Positions 14,237 through 21,319 of a stretch of 49,367 nucleotides of DNA are shown in pieces. Source of the DNA: Candidatus Parcubacteria bacterium (GTDB lineage: Bacteria; Patescibacteriota; Microgenomatia; Levybacterales; GWA1-39-11). The notes beneath the pieces were generated by a model that saw only the letters and a program-made list of their open reading frames with translations, was not told the DNA's origin and did not search any database. The first letter of the stretch is position 1; every line of letters begins with the position of its first letter. The stretch is from the NCBI GenBank assembly GCA_003599595.1, contig QZIP01000049.1:1-49367 (forward strand), written 5' to 3'. Made by a program: the position numbers and the translations under genes.

Positions 14237-15006
14237 ATCAAATTGACCTTTTTCAATAATTTTATCCACATTATTAACTTTCTTCCCTGTTCTATGATCT
14301 ACACATCTTGATTCCATATAATTATACGTCCTGATTTTATCACCTCTCCCACCATCTCCTAACTGCTGTTTTCTTATATCTTTATATGATGAAAACTTCT
14401 GATTGTTAGTCAATTCAGTTATTTTAGCAGATAATACCCTTCTAGCTTCTTTTCTATTCTTTCCTTGATCCCTTCCATTAATAAACACGGATAAACCAGT
14501 TGGTTTGTGTTTCAATCGAACTGCACTAGCTACCTTATTAACATTTTGTCCACCTGCGCCTTGTTTTCCAGTTTGAAATGATTCTTCTAAATCTTTTTCT
14601 TGTAAATTAATTTTAGAATTCTGTGGTGGAAGTGGAAGTACAGCAACAGAAATCATAGAAGTTTGTTTTCTTCCATTATGTTCTGTAGGTGGTATTCTTT
14701 GTACACAGTGTTTACCAGATTCCATACGGAATAATTTACCAGCATTACTACCAGTAAACTTGGCTACTATGTGTCCAGGATCATTATCTAATAATTCAGA
14801 TTTTAAACCATTACGAATAGCATATTTGACATATGCATCATAAAGGTTTTCTACAAACAGCTTACTATCGGTTCCACCAACACCGAATTGAATTTCAACA
14901 ACTATTTCTGAGGAAAGGTCAAAGCCAGTCCTTACCTCCAGAGCTATTATTAGCTAGTTGTTGAGAGGAGCTAAAGACACCCCCATGGTTGATTTGAATT
15001 ATTCAT
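14225..15006 (-). CDS. RF1-like peptide chain release factor, two programmed +1 frameshifts proposed
   Basis: This is a class I release factor, which cuts the finished peptide from tRNA at stop codons. The continuous open part (14225-14725 from its only ATG) holds the GGQ motif (GAGGQNVN) and the codon-recognition loop RIPPTEH, an RF1-type PxT rather than the RF2-type SPF. Homology to the PCRF domain continues well upstream (VEIQFGVGGTDSKLFVENLY), but this frame has no ATG, GTG or TTG before TAG. The good start is ATG at 15006, with AAAGG seven bases upstream. From it, eleven codons reach CTT-TAG-C. A +1 shift gives 17 more codons to CTT-TGA-C. A second +1 shift enters the PCRF frame. The product is 259 residues and lacks the usual N-terminal domain 1 of about 100 residues. 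Confidence 0.8.
14919..14940 (-). promoter_or_regulatory. proposed +1 frameshift site 2 of the release factor (UGA)
   Basis: The bases CTT-TGA-C (CTT at 14922-14924, TGA at 14919-14921) are identical to the prfB shift core. Upstream lie two Shine-Dalgarno-like blocks, GGAGGT (14934-14939) and TAAGGA ending four bases before CTT. The spacing is slightly looser than in prfB. A +1 shift gives Leu-Asp, then LSSEIVVEI, which leads directly into the conserved PCRF domain. Confidence 0.65.
14971..14984 (-). promoter_or_regulatory. proposed +1 frameshift site 1 of the release factor (UAG)
   Basis: Read on the minus strand, GGGGGT ends two bases before CTT-TAG-C. This is the same geometry as the bacterial prfB site (AGGGGGT-AT-CTT-TGA-C), but the slow stop is TAG. 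The shift moves Leu-tRNA from CTT to TTT, so the next codon read is AGC. TAG at 14971-14973 is codon 12 of the frame starting at 15006. RF1 reads UAG, and this gene encodes an RF1-like protein, so low RF1 activity would favour the shift. Confidence 0.7.
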
Positions 15007-15056
15007 TGTGGAACCTTTCTAAACAAATTGAAAATAATTAACCGGCCCTAAACCCT

Positions 15057-15080
15057 ATTATAACGTTCAAACGTGTCTTA
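15057..15080 (-). promoter_or_regulatory. candidate promoter of the release factor gene
   Basis: On the minus strand a perfect -10 box TATAAT (15057-15062) lies about 50 bases before the release-factor ATG. A weak -35 candidate TTGTAA is spaced only 15 bases upstream. The gap of about 125 bases after the preceding gene would give this gene its own transcript. The -35 match is poor, so this is tentative. Confidence 0.3.
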
Positions 15081-15132
15081 CAACTGTATAAACTTGGCAA
15101 ACAAATAATAAAAATGAACCTTAACCGCGTTA

Positions 15133-15951
15133 TTAAGCGTAATAATCTTCTGGAATCATTTCATTTGGTCTGGTGTCTAATTCCATACTTTCAGTAATTT
15201 TTGCCATAAATGGTTCAATTAGTTCTTGATTTTGCTTTTCGATTTTTTCTATTACTGAAACTATTTTTCTATCAGACCATCCATTACGAACCCCAATTTC
15301 CAATACTCCTTCAGGTGTTAGTAAGTATTGATAGCCTTGATTTGTATTAGGATGATTACCTTTTTTGGGTTTTATAGGAATACGTTCAATCAAGTTATTT
15401 TTGATAAGTCTCTGCAATATACCACTAACTGATGAGGGTTTTAGATTTGAATCATTTTTATTGTATTCCCTACTTATAGAAGAATAATTATTGTTCCCAT
15501 TTAGTATTGCATTCAATACATCCTTTCCAGAAATTCCAATTTTAGCACGATTATTTGAATTTGAATTTGTTACTACTTTTGATTTGAGTTTAGCTTTTTC
15601 CTTACTGTTTCTTAATACAGGAGCCATCTTTTGTTTTTTAGGAACTACAATTTCTTCTTTTTTATGTGATGGATATATTTGATATTCCCCGGTTCTTTTG
15701 GCTGGACTGACATTATAATCCAATTTTTCAAATGCGTGAGAAGCACTACCAGATCTTATTACATATGGATCATGACTACTGTAATATGAATTAGGATCAT
15801 GTTGTTCTGCAGTGCTAGTTTTAGATTCAATTTCGTTTTTAGGTTCTTTTTTTATTTCATCTTTAACTTGTTTTAATTGTGTATTTGGATTCTTCTGTTT
15901 TGGTACAGATGTATTTTCAGAACCAGTATTTTGATTATTTGTTTCTGTCAT
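15133..15951 (-). CDS. winged-helix-like protein, paralog 2
   Basis: The start is ATG 15951, overlapping the stop of the KTSC gene (TAATG); an in-frame ATG nine bases upstream is possible. The roughly 272-residue product has a charged, disordered N-terminal half (QVKDEIKKEPKNEIES). A winged-helix-like region follows (about 155-230: DVLNAILNG, SSVSGILQRLIKNNLIERI, YLLTPEGVLEIG), then a helix, then the ending TRPNEMIPEDYYA. The same elements occur in the paralog at 16376. It looks like a DNA-binding or virion-associated protein. The exact role is not known. Confidence 0.68.
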   Translation of the reverse strand: MTETNNQNTGSENTSVPKQKNPNTQLKQVKDEIKKEPKNEIESKTSTAEQHDPNSYYSSHDPYVIRSGSASHAFEKLDYNVSPAKRTGEYQIYPSHKKEEIVVPKKQKMAPVLRNSKEKAKLKSKVVTNSNSNNRAKIGISGKDVLNAILNGNNNYSSISREYNKNDSNLKPSSVSGILQRLIKNNLIERIPIKPKKGNHPNTNQGYQYLLTPEGVLEIGVRNGWSDRKIVSVIEKIEKQNQELIEPFMAKITESMELDTRPNEMIPEDYYA

Positions 15952-16376
15952 TATTGCCATTTGGTAGAATAACTACTTGCAACTCTGCGAAATCCTCTTG
16001 AACGATATACAGCCCAAAAATACTTTCCTTTAGAAACAGCTTTTCTAAAAGCATCCACTTCACCTCTGCTACTGGAATACAAATATGGTAATCCAGAAGA
16101 TTTCTTAAATTGAACTAACACTTCTTCTGTTTCTGGAAAGAACTTGAACCAAAAGATATGAGAAGAAGCAGGATATAAAGCTGTTTCACCACGCCAAAAG
16201 GAATCATCTTCAACTTCTTCTTCCTCTTCTTCTCCAAATAAAGCTTCTAATAATAGTTCTTCAGCTGTTAAGTCAGTTTCTTCCTCTTCATCAATAGTAT
16301 TTGGAAACTTTTTAGATGGAAGAGGAGGTCTTTTCTGAATTTTACCAAAATTGGATTTATTGAATTGTTTAGCCAT
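15951..16376 (-). CDS. KTSC-domain protein
   Basis: In this 141-residue protein, residues about 70-130 (SSHIFWFKFFPETEEVLVQF, YLYSSSRGEVDAFRKA, SKGKYFWAVYRSRG) fit the KTSC domain. That domain has a conserved SS-I start, a central L-V-F strand, a Tyr-rich strand and a G-Y/F-F end. KTSC proteins are often lysyl-tRNA-synthetase-like or phage-associated nucleic-acid binders. The N-terminal half is disordered with a very acidic run (EEEEEEVEDD). It lies between two winged-helix-like paralogs, coupled to both by start/stop overlaps. Confidence 0.68.
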   Translation of the reverse strand: MAKQFNKSNFGKIQKRPPLPSKKFPNTIDEEEETDLTAEELLLEALFGEEEEEEVEDDSFWRGETALYPASSHIFWFKFFPETEEVLVQFKKSSGLPYLYSSSRGEVDAFRKAVSKGKYFWAVYRSRGFRRVASSYSTKWQ

Positions 16377-17224
16377 TATGCGTAATAATCTTCTGGTATC
16401 ATTTCATTAGGACGGGAATCTATATTCATATATTCTGAAACTTTTGAAGCGGCTGTATTTTCCATTTTTTCTAAAGCTTGTTTTTTAAGTTTTGCAGTTT
16501 TTCTTTTTAATTGTTTATTTTTAGATTCTATTTTTCTGATTTCTCTAGCAATTTTTTCGTTTGACCAACCATTATTTATGCCTATTTCTAAAATTCCGTA
16601 TGGAGTTAAACTGTATGTATATTTTTGTCTAGCTCCCTCACTTAATACATTAGGTTTCATTGCATATCTACTAACTAATCCACGAACAACCATTCTTGCT
16701 AACATGGTAGATAATGCTATATTTTGGATTTTATTATCATCTTGAGAAAGATTTAAATTAATCAAACTACCAAAATTGTCAGCTCCATTAAATATAGAAT
16801 CTAATATTCTACGAGAAGTAATAGCATTTTTTTGTAATTTTCCATATGAAGAACCACCGCGCTTGGCTTGACTGCCCCTTAATCCTATTTCATCTACAAT
16901 TTCTGGTTTTTGAGTCTCAAATGGAGATTGTTTTATTAATTTTGTTTTAAGTTCGCGTCTTTCTTTTGGTGTTCTTTCTAATATGGGTGGATCAGACTGG
17001 TTTGGATCAGAAACTACTTGCTCTGGTTTACCTGGTCTACCTACTGTATATTTTGTATATACATTGTCAGGTCTTGGTTTTGTCCAGGGGGTATAATTAA
17101 TATCAAAAAAGTTTGTATTGCTTCTTGATTCAATTTCCTTTTTTGGTTCCTTTTTAACTTCATCCTTAACTGGTTGTGGTTTCTGTATTTCAGTTTTAGG
17201 TTGTTTTGGTGTATTTTCATTCAT
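16376..17224 (-). CDS. winged-helix-like protein, paralog 1
   Basis: This 282-residue paralog of the product at 15133 shares four elements. These are PVKDEVKKEPKKEIES near the N-terminus, a helix-wing region (about 135-220: RRILDSIFNG, LSTMLARMVVRGLVSRYAM, YSLTPYGILEIGINNGWSNEKI), a long basic helix, and the identical C-terminal stretch RPNEMIPEDYYA. The degenerate tRNA-like element lies 18 bases upstream of its ATG, so it may be in the leader of this operon. Function unknown. Confidence 0.68.
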   Translation of the reverse strand: MNENTPKQPKTEIQKPQPVKDEVKKEPKKEIESRSNTNFFDINYTPWTKPRPDNVYTKYTVGRPGKPEQVVSDPNQSDPPILERTPKERRELKTKLIKQSPFETQKPEIVDEIGLRGSQAKRGGSSYGKLQKNAITSRRILDSIFNGADNFGSLINLNLSQDDNKIQNIALSTMLARMVVRGLVSRYAMKPNVLSEGARQKYTYSLTPYGILEIGINNGWSNEKIAREIRKIESKNKQLKRKTAKLKKQALEKMENTAASKVSEYMNIDSRPNEMIPEDYYA

Positions 17225-17242
17225 AACACAAACCTATTTAAG

Positions 17243-17315
17243 TGGACCCGAAGGGAATTGAACCCTTCACAGGTTGCTTGCAAGGCATCCTCGCCCCCTT
17301 GGATCATGACAGCCC
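17243..17315 (-). tRNA. tRNA-Ala(UGC)-like element, degenerate
   Basis: Read on the minus strand from G1 (17315) to A73 (17243), this is exactly 73 bases with key landmarks at canonical positions. U33, anticodon UGC (34-36), A37, G18-G19, a perfect five-pair T stem around TTCAATT, and discriminator A73 are all present. The acceptor has G1-C72, G2-C71 and the wobble G3-U70 that marks tRNA-Ala for alanyl-tRNA synthetase. However, pairs 6-67, 7-66, 11-24, 12-23 and 28-42 are mismatched, U8 and A14 are replaced, and no CCA is encoded. It may be a decayed tRNA gene, or a tRNA mimic in the leader of the next operon. Confidence 0.55.
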
Positions 17316-17347
17316 ATTCTAATATTGTAGTTTATCCATAATAATTA

Positions 17348-17689
17348 TTAATATGAAATCAACAAATACCCTAAAGAAAGTTCAGTAGTAACACCGGAAC
17401 CCAATCTCTGTATATTATAAAAATATGCCCCAGGCTGAAAACCACTCATGCTACCCCCTGATACTGTAAAACTAAAAATGCCATTACCCGAGTTAACAAT
17501 AGTGCCGCCGCTTACATTGTTAATGTATCCAGAATTGGTACTCAAAGTGATTAGACCACTAATTCCTCCTGCTCGGTTTGTAACTTGAAATTGAATATTC
17601 CAAGCTCCGATGGCAGTAATCGGATTAACTTGTGTTTGTACTGTAAAATCAGAAAGTGGTGTAACTGATATATTTGTATATACAGGCAT
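17348..17689 (-). CDS. small β-rich virion-associated protein
   Basis: This 113-residue protein is almost entirely β-type sequence rich in T, S, V, G and N (PVYTNISVTPLSDFTVQTQV, ISGLITLST). It resembles the N-terminal β-sandwich domain of phage baseplate BppU-type proteins, though I cannot assign it firmly. It follows the fibre genes, so a fibre-tip, attachment or assembly role is likely. Confidence 0.6.
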   Translation of the reverse strand: MPVYTNISVTPLSDFTVQTQVNPITAIGAWNIQFQVTNRAGGISGLITLSTNSGYINNVSGGTIVNSGNGIFSFTVSGGSMSGFQPGAYFYNIQRLGSGVTTELSLGYLLISY

Positions 17690-17760
17690 ATTTTACCTTC
17701 TATTCGTCTGCTGTACTGAAAGAAATATTGTTGATTTTGTTATGGTGTCTAGGTTAATCA

Positions 17761-18177
17761 TTAGCTATCAACTTCCCCAGCATCTATTTTACTACGAATA
17801 ACGGTTTTCAAATCGGAAGCAGATACTTCTGGTCTATCAGGTAGTCCTGCAACTCTGGTTTTCAGATCAGCTAAGTTGGTGGCAGCAGCAACTTCTGTTT
17901 TGAATGACATCAACCATTCTCTAGTTCTATTTGTTTCTTCTAATATTGTAAGAGCTAATGCTCGAATTACTTTTGCTAAGTAGTCCGTATCCCCATTAAT
18001 TTCTGCTACTACATTTTTAGCTCTATTTCTTAGATTGGCTAAAATTGCTGCTTGTTCAGCTAACCACGTAGCTCCAGTTCCGGGTGCATTATTTACCCAT
18101 TCGGCTTCTATTGTAGCTGCTTCCTCTGGAGTAAGTGGAACTTGGATACCATTAACTACTTTATGTGTTGCTGGCAT
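17761..18177 (-). CDS. putative tail-fibre accessory protein
   Basis: This 138-residue, mainly helical protein starts MPATHKVVNGIQVPLTPEE, then has a glycine/tryptophan stretch and long helices. The start 'VNGIQVPLTPEEAAxIEAEW' and its position directly after fibre genes resemble small proteins encoded with phage tail fibres. These often have a short loop to a helical domain. A chaperone or virion role is inferred. Confidence 0.55.
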   Translation of the reverse strand: MPATHKVVNGIQVPLTPEEAATIEAEWVNNAPGTGATWLAEQAAILANLRNRAKNVVAEINGDTDYLAKVIRALALTILEETNRTREWLMSFKTEVAAATNLADLKTRVAGLPDRPEVSASDLKTVIRSKIDAGEVDS

Positions 18178-18186
18178 TTGTTTCTC

Positions 18187-18792
18187 CTAAACGGCATTTT
18201 TAAGACCATAGAGACGGAATTCACCGGACATTGTTCCTGATGATGGTAATATTCTAACTGCGTCAACATCTGCAGCAGTGATTCTTTGTCCGCTACCCGC
18301 AAATCTGCCTAGAGTACCCCCAGTATTCCTCATAAGAATATCGTAAGTAGCCATGAAGAATTTTGCAGCAGATGGTTCATAAAAATCAATTACACCACCC
18401 ATTTCTTCATTAGCAGCATTACCTTGAGCGTTATTTATCACGATAGCAGAGTTAGCAGTTGAGCCTAAACCACCATTAGTTGGGGTAGCTAAAACATACA
18501 AAAATGCCCATTGATAATCTGATGCTCCACTATCATAAGTTGAACCACCATCAGTACTGGTTCTTATCCAAACAGCAGCTCCGTCCACAGACACTATTAC
18601 ATGAGCAAATACTATTCTATAAGCAAAAAAATCACTGTTAGTCCAACTTGTCAAAACAAAGTCAACAGAAGAAGCACCGGAAGCTGTTGCAGTAGCTAAT
18701 GGAATCCAAGCTTGGGCTGCTAAATAATCTGCTGGTGGTATTTGACTTAATCCACCATTTACTCCAAACACTAATGGTTTTCGCCAAGCCAT
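18187..18792 (-). CDS. tail fibre or baseplate-periphery protein
   Basis: This 201-residue protein begins MAWRKPLVFGVNGGLSQIPPADYL. This opening is common at the head of phage tail-fibre proteins that attach to the baseplate. The remainder is a β-rich globular domain ending YGLKNAV. Located in the fibre cluster and separated by only three bases from the next gene. The receptor is unknown. Confidence 0.62.
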   Translation of the reverse strand: MAWRKPLVFGVNGGLSQIPPADYLAAQAWIPLATATASGASSVDFVLTSWTNSDFFAYRIVFAHVIVSVDGAAVWIRTSTDGGSTYDSGASDYQWAFLYVLATPTNGGLGSTANSAIVINNAQGNAANEEMGGVIDFYEPSAAKFFMATYDILMRNTGGTLGRFAGSGQRITAADVDAVRILPSSGTMSGEFRLYGLKNAV

Positions 18793-18795
18793 TTT

Positions 18796-19749
18796 TTAGA
18801 ACCCACTGCTAGTAAGAGTTGAGGTTGTAGGATCAATTCGAGCAAGAACAGCACCACTGTTGGCAACTACTCCAATTTGTTGCATAATATCTCCAGAGAG
18901 TAAACCACCAGACCCCCAAGACCCGGAAATCACTATTATATGACCAGACCGACCGACAATCAAAGGTACTCCACCATACCCGGAGTAATTTGCCAATCCA
19001 GATGATAGTTGGAATACCCCGTCCGTGTACATATTGACTTGAATACCGGAAGCTACGTTATCAACAACTACCCCAACTGCTGGCATTCTACCGCTCAAAG
19101 AAGCCATTGCAATTTGTAGGGTACCACTTCTACTTACACTAACAGCTCTAACTCCAGAAATTGGTTCCGCTGTTATGAATGGGGTTGAAGAACCACTCCA
19201 AATTGGACTTAGAGTTGCTGCTTGTGTTACTAATGACCCACTTGCAAAATGATATGTTGATAATTGACCACTTGCTATACTACCCGAAACAACAGCGCCA
19301 TTACCAATCATCCCAGATATAATAGCTCCACTACTTACACTACCAATAGATGCTGTAGTTTTCCTAGCCAGTGATGCATCTACTACATACCACCCACCAC
19401 CATCAGTAGCCGAACCATCATAATATAATGCTTCCCCAGTTTGCAGTGGTGCACGAGCTAATGGAAATACTCCACCAGAAGTATTGATTTGAACTGTAGC
19501 TCTTGCTAATCCAGTATCTGCATTGAATACTGAAATAGATTCAATTTCATCAACTTGGTTTGACCCAACACCACTAACCATTGAAATAGCTGTGGCACCA
19601 CTAATCAATCCTGTTGTTGATTGTGGAGAACAAGTTAGGGATGTAGAACCAACTCTACGATATGATACATGCCATTGTAGAGCATTAGCGGCAACAGTAC
19701 CACTAAGGATTATTTCAAGGGATTTGGTTGTAGTATCTAAATTAATCAT
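18796..19749 (-). CDS. modular Ser-Gly-repeat tail fibre protein
   Basis: This 317-residue protein has two domains shared with other fibres here. Residues about 8-110 (LEIILSGTV... ISVFNADTG... GEALYYDG) match a part of the 1167-residue fibre. Residues about 190-310 (SGVRAVSVSRSGTLQIAMAS, NVASGIQ, VGRSGHIIV, GSWGSGGLLSGD) match modules in the fibres at 24867 and 31775. Between them lie a few Ser-Gly repeats (ISGMIGNGAVVSGSIASGQL). The ATG overlaps the upstream stop (TAATG). Probably a trimeric fibre segment. Confidence 0.7.
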   Translation of the reverse strand: MINLDTTTKSLEIILSGTVAANALQWHVSYRRVGSTSLTCSPQSTTGLISGATAISMVSGVGSNQVDEIESISVFNADTGLARATVQINTSGGVFPLARAPLQTGEALYYDGSATDGGGWYVVDASLARKTTASIGSVSSGAIISGMIGNGAVVSGSIASGQLSTYHFASGSLVTQAATLSPIWSGSSTPFITAEPISGVRAVSVSRSGTLQIAMASLSGRMPAVGVVVDNVASGIQVNMYTDGVFQLSSGLANYSGYGGVPLIVGRSGHIIVISGSWGSGGLLSGDIMQQIGVVANSGAVLARIDPTTSTLTSSGF

Positions 19750-20219
19750 TACGGAACCAATTCATCGCCAGGAATATTAATGCTAGGATCAAAAGAAGGA
19801 TTTACAAGGTAATTTGGATTATCTCTAGTGTAAAAAGTTGCAGCAGTCAACTTCATATCTGCTGTAAATGCAGTTGTGGTATTGACTGCTGTTCTCCAAA
19901 TTAGGAAAATACCATCTGCTGCTGGACCAATATTAGTACTCAATTTAACTGGATTACCAGAAGTTAGATCATTCCAAATAGCTGTTTTTTGAGCACCTGA
20001 TAGAGCATTGAGATCATTATAGATAGCTAATAATGTTCTAGCTCTTCTTTCAGTAGGAGCAATAGGAGTAGCTAATGCTTCTACCAATTCTGGATACTCT
20101 TTGATAGCGGCTTGGTAGTCGCTGTTGGCCGGTGCGTTGGGGACGCACGCCCCGTCGCTCCGCAGCAGCCCGGTTGGGATGCCGCGATTGGTGTACTGCA
20201 CGGTGTAAGTGTATGCCAT
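19749..20219 (-). CDS. fibre-cluster protein, GC-rich 5' end
   Basis: This 156-residue protein starts MAYTYTVQYTNRGIPTGLLR. Its first 38 or so codons are GC-rich, while the rest returns to the AT-rich composition of the genome. This suggests a recombination joint inside the gene at about 20105. The C-terminal part is mixed helix and β (YNDLNALSGAQKTAIWNDL). Function unknown. Its placement between fibre genes implies a virion or assembly role. Confidence 0.6.
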   Translation of the reverse strand: MAYTYTVQYTNRGIPTGLLRSDGACVPNAPANSDYQAAIKEYPELVEALATPIAPTERRARTLLAIYNDLNALSGAQKTAIWNDLTSGNPVKLSTNIGPAADGIFLIWRTAVNTTTAFTADMKLTAATFYTRDNPNYLVNPSFDPSINIPGDELVP

Positions 20220-20221
20220 AA

Positions 20222-21319
20222 TTAAAGCTCCGCTGAGGCTGTATATTGAAATCGCATGCCGGTCTTGCTCGTAGCGGCGTCACTTGTCATCAAGAAGCCG
20301 GTGTTGCCCTGACTGCTGACGGTGCCGGTGCGATTGTTGCCAACGGCGTAGTAGAAAACCTTGCTGGCGTTACCGCTCATATCCCAATAACTGATTGTCG
20401 GCGTCGTGCGCATGGCCGACTGCCAATTAACATGCACCACGGTCGCCGCAGTGCTTGCACCAGAAATAGCCACGCCCGCTGAGCCGACGACGGTTGCAGT
20501 CGCAGGTACAGTCTCAGTCTCGTAACTCTTCCGGTAGTACCTCTGGCACATCGCCAGTTCTGTCTCAAAGTCCCGTATCTCGAAATCCGTCGCCGTGTCG
20601 CCGACTTCAAGCTGAACTTGGCTGAGGTAGAAGTCGTTGCTGGTGGAGTCCATGCCGTTGACTTGGTTAGCAGTTGCTTCATAATTACCCGTTTGCCAAG
20701 CGTCTGCGGTGGTATGATAATTAGAGCCGGCTGCTATAACAAATAGCAGTTGGACACCGACACCATTGGTATAATCCCATGTCCCGGCTGACGGCGAAGC
20801 TGGAAATGTTACAGTTTTCCTTTCCCATGTATCAGATGTGGAAATGGTGTATTCAATAACACAAGACCTGTCTGCACCGCCGTTACGAAGTGCAACACAA
20901 AACGTGCCGGTCTTAGTTGACCTTACCCAAAACGAAACCGTAACAGATTTTTGAGCAAAGTTTTTCCAGTTATACCCCTCAACTATTTGATATATATGGT
21001 AAACATCACTAGCTCCAATACTCGCATCTATTGTGGTGCAATCCACCTTGAAAGAGTAGTTTGACAGCTTTCCTGACTGAGCCACCGTTGGAATTGTGGT
21101 GCTTCTACTAACAGTTGCCACGCCTACACCAACAGACCCATATACCCATCTATCGGCCATGTAGCCGCCAGCCGCTGCAAAGCTCGTCCCCCGCTGCCAA
21201 ATGTCAAAGTCGCCGTTGATGATGGTGTTCTTCATCCCACCAGCATAAATGGAAAGAAGACCTTCAGGGTACCTATTTCTTTCTTGAGCCAATGTTTCAG
21301 GTCGCCAAGTTCTAATCAT
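20222..21319 (-). CDS. tail fibre protein with carbohydrate-binding-like domain, foreign composition
   Basis: The start is ATG 21319, overlapping the stop of the upstream fibre gene by eight bases. The track's 21337 start would reach further into that gene. The 365-residue product opens with about 25 linker residues. A domain beginning NTIINGDFDIWQRGTSF and MADRWVYG follows, the well-known start of a phage and bacterial carbohydrate-binding-type fibre domain. The sequence ends in SFWVRSTKTG, FYLSQVQLEVG and MRFQYTASAEL-type strands. The codons between about 20222 and 20660 are GC-rich, unlike the neighbours, a sign of transfer. Likely receptor-binding part of the adhesin. Confidence 0.75.
   Translation of the reverse strand: MIRTWRPETLAQERNRYPEGLLSIYAGGMKNTIINGDFDIWQRGTSFAAAGGYMADRWVYGSVGVGVATVSRSTTIPTVAQSGKLSNYSFKVDCTTIDASIGASDVYHIYQIVEGYNWKNFAQKSVTVSFWVRSTKTGTFCVALRNGGADRSCVIEYTISTSDTWERKTVTFPASPSAGTWDYTNGVGVQLLFVIAAGSNYHTTADAWQTGNYEATANQVNGMDSTSNDFYLSQVQLEVGDTATDFEIRDFETELAMCQRYYRKSYETETVPATATVVGSAGVAISGASTAATVVHVNWQSAMRTTPTISYWDMSGNASKVFYYAVGNNRTGTVSSQGNTGFLMTSDAATSKTGMRFQYTASAEL

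Noticed and set aside
14225-14725. Release factor gene taken as only 166 residues from the ATG at 14725
   Set aside because: Clear PCRF homology (VEIQFGVGGTDSKL) continues upstream in the same frame, and the ATG at 14725 lies in the middle of a conserved motif (RMESGKHCVQR), so it is not the natural start.
14919-15006. Intron or simple sequencing error as the explanation for the broken release-factor frame
   Set aside because: No intron-type boundary is visible and only one base must be skipped at each site. Both sites are CTT-stop-C with SD-like bases, which random errors would not produce. Raw reads are still needed to exclude error.
17243-17315. tmRNA end instead of a tRNA-like element
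   Set aside because: Although tmRNA also has G3-U70, here an anticodon arm with UGC is present at canonical spacing and no tag-peptide or pseudoknot region adjoins.
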